Source: Propionibacteriaceae bacterium (GTDB lineage: Bacteria > Actinomycetota > Actinomycetes > Propionibacteriales > Propionibacteriaceae). From it: a stretch of 64,000 bases of DNA. The notes below the pieces were generated by a model. The model was not told where the DNA came from, did no database searches, and saw only the letters and a list, made by a program, of their open reading frames with translations. Shown in pieces: positions 63,518 to 64,000 of the stretch (its first letter is position 1; every line of letters starts with the position of its first letter). A program made the position numbers and the translations under genes. Location of the stretch: NCBI GenBank assembly GCA_009782785.1, contig WRIJ01000007.1:62001-126000 (forward strand), read 5' to 3'.

Positions 63518-64000
63518 TTAGGGATGGTCGCCCAGCACCTGATAGCGCAGGAGTACGCGCCCATCATCACGGTTGGTGGCTTCCAGCAGAGAAAGTCTGG
63601 TCGGAGGTTTATCACTACCGAGGCCGTCGCAGACCATCATGGAGGTACGGCCCCCACCTCCAGCGAGGATCGGCATCACTTCGATGTCGAGTTCATCCAC
63701 GAGGCCTGCTCGCAGAAGGGCCCCACCAAGTTGAGCTCCACACGTGGCCGCAACAGTTCTCACGCCGAATACCTCACCCATGGTGTGGAGCATGAGGCGC
63801 AGGTCGACTTTTTCTTCTCCAACCACGAGGTACGGGATGTTCTTTGCCTGCAGGAAGGACAGGTAGTGAGACGGGGTGGCCCGACTGACCACGACGAGCA
63901 GGTGAACCCCTTCCCATTGTTCACCGGGGAAGGTGGTGTATTCCCATGCGACTCGTCCGCGCGAATCAATAATCGCCAACCACCTGGTCGTACTGTCGAG
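63518..64000 (-). CDS. RibD C-terminal/DHFR-like reductase, 5' end outside window
   Basis: The frame remains open to the last base, so the N-terminus is missing; at least 160 residues are seen. The visible part matches the RibD_C fold: VHLLVVVSRATP, TVAATCGAQLGGALLRAGLVDEL and MPILAGGGGRTS, a glycine-rich NADPH-binding stretch. The family includes riboflavin-pathway reductases and many uncharacterised reductases; context gives no further help. The TTG at 63979 is the first in-frame start inside the window but is probably internal. Confidence 0.75.
   Translation of the reverse strand, partial: LDSTTRWLAIIDSRGRVAWEYTTFPGEQWEGVHLLVVVSRATPSHYLSFLQAKNIPYLVVGEEKVDLRLMLHTMGEVFGVRTVAATCGAQLGGALLRAGLVDELDIEVMPILAGGGGRTSMMVCDGLGSDKPPTRLSLLEATNRDDGRVLLRYQVLGDHP

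Noticed and set aside
1..64000. tRNA, rRNA, CRISPR or riboswitch
   Set aside because: Intergenic regions were read for T-loop signatures, regularly spaced repeats and known riboswitch cores. Only stray matches such as GGTTCGAAGCT near 180 were found, without a fold around them.

Overview
This window looks like a chromosomal segment from a moderate-GC actinobacterium. The gene order and families (CarD, a DUF4244 pilin in a Tad cluster, a PerM-like protein beside purN-purH, glp/moeA beside rimJ, a coproporphyrin-type hem cluster) fit the Propionibacteriaceae best. That placement is inferred from gene content only. Almost all of the sequence is housekeeping. I see no prophage, CRISPR array, rRNA or tRNA gene, and no complete insertion sequence.

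Layout. 1-3.0 kb: an MFS exporter, a zinc-ribbon/GRAM-like protein and an unknown acidic protein. 3.0-7.7 kb: the str operon (rpsL-rpsG-fusA-tuf) with a good promoter, hairpins between genes and a clear terminator after tuf. 7.7-17.7 kb: a GPH sugar symporter with a Gfo/Idh/MocA oxidoreductase, typA/bipA, a three-gene ABC importer of the TrpXYZ type, a membrane metallophosphoesterase and an L,D-transpeptidase. 17.7-28.4 kb: a 58-aa DUF4177-like protein, endonuclease III, a holin-like membrane protein, a methyltransferase, a seven-gene Tad/Flp pilus cluster, topA and tmk. 28.5-38.4 kb: a nearly unbroken heme operon hemA-hemC-hemE-[radical SAM]-hemY-hemH-hemD-hemB-hemL. 38.4-46.3 kb: a patatin phospholipase, an inverted-repeat element, a membrane protein, gpmA, carD-ispD-ispF, a zinc metallopeptidase and a DUF2207 protein. 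46.3-52.6 kb: 5-FTHF cyclo-ligase, a divergent MoeA/Glp, a RimJ-like acetyltransferase, folC, icd and a CorC/CNNM membrane protein. 52.6-55.9 kb: an envelope-stress block with two PspC proteins, a PspC-sensor kinase, its LuxR-type regulator and a GlsB/YeaQ protein. 56-64 kb: pcrA, a PerM-like protein, purN, purH, a second LuxR-type regulator and a RibD-C/DHFR-like reductase cut by the window end.

Genes are tightly packed. Many neighbours overlap by ATGA, GTGA, TTGA or TAATG, so translational coupling is likely. About eleven genes have a TANNNT -10 box ending exactly 6 or 7 nt before the start codon and no convincing Shine-Dalgarno, which points to leaderless mRNAs; this was used to choose several starts.

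The most interesting items are: the radical SAM/SPASM protein with a His-rich N-terminus in a heme operon that shows no coproheme decarboxylase (HemQ/ChdC); a perfect 29-bp inverted repeat flanking 93 bp after the patatin gene; a small intergenic repeat shared by two loci; a MoeA-like protein with a degenerate N-terminal domain; the hairpins of the str operon; and a marked preference for GTAC that is visible as Val codon GTA before C-starting codons.
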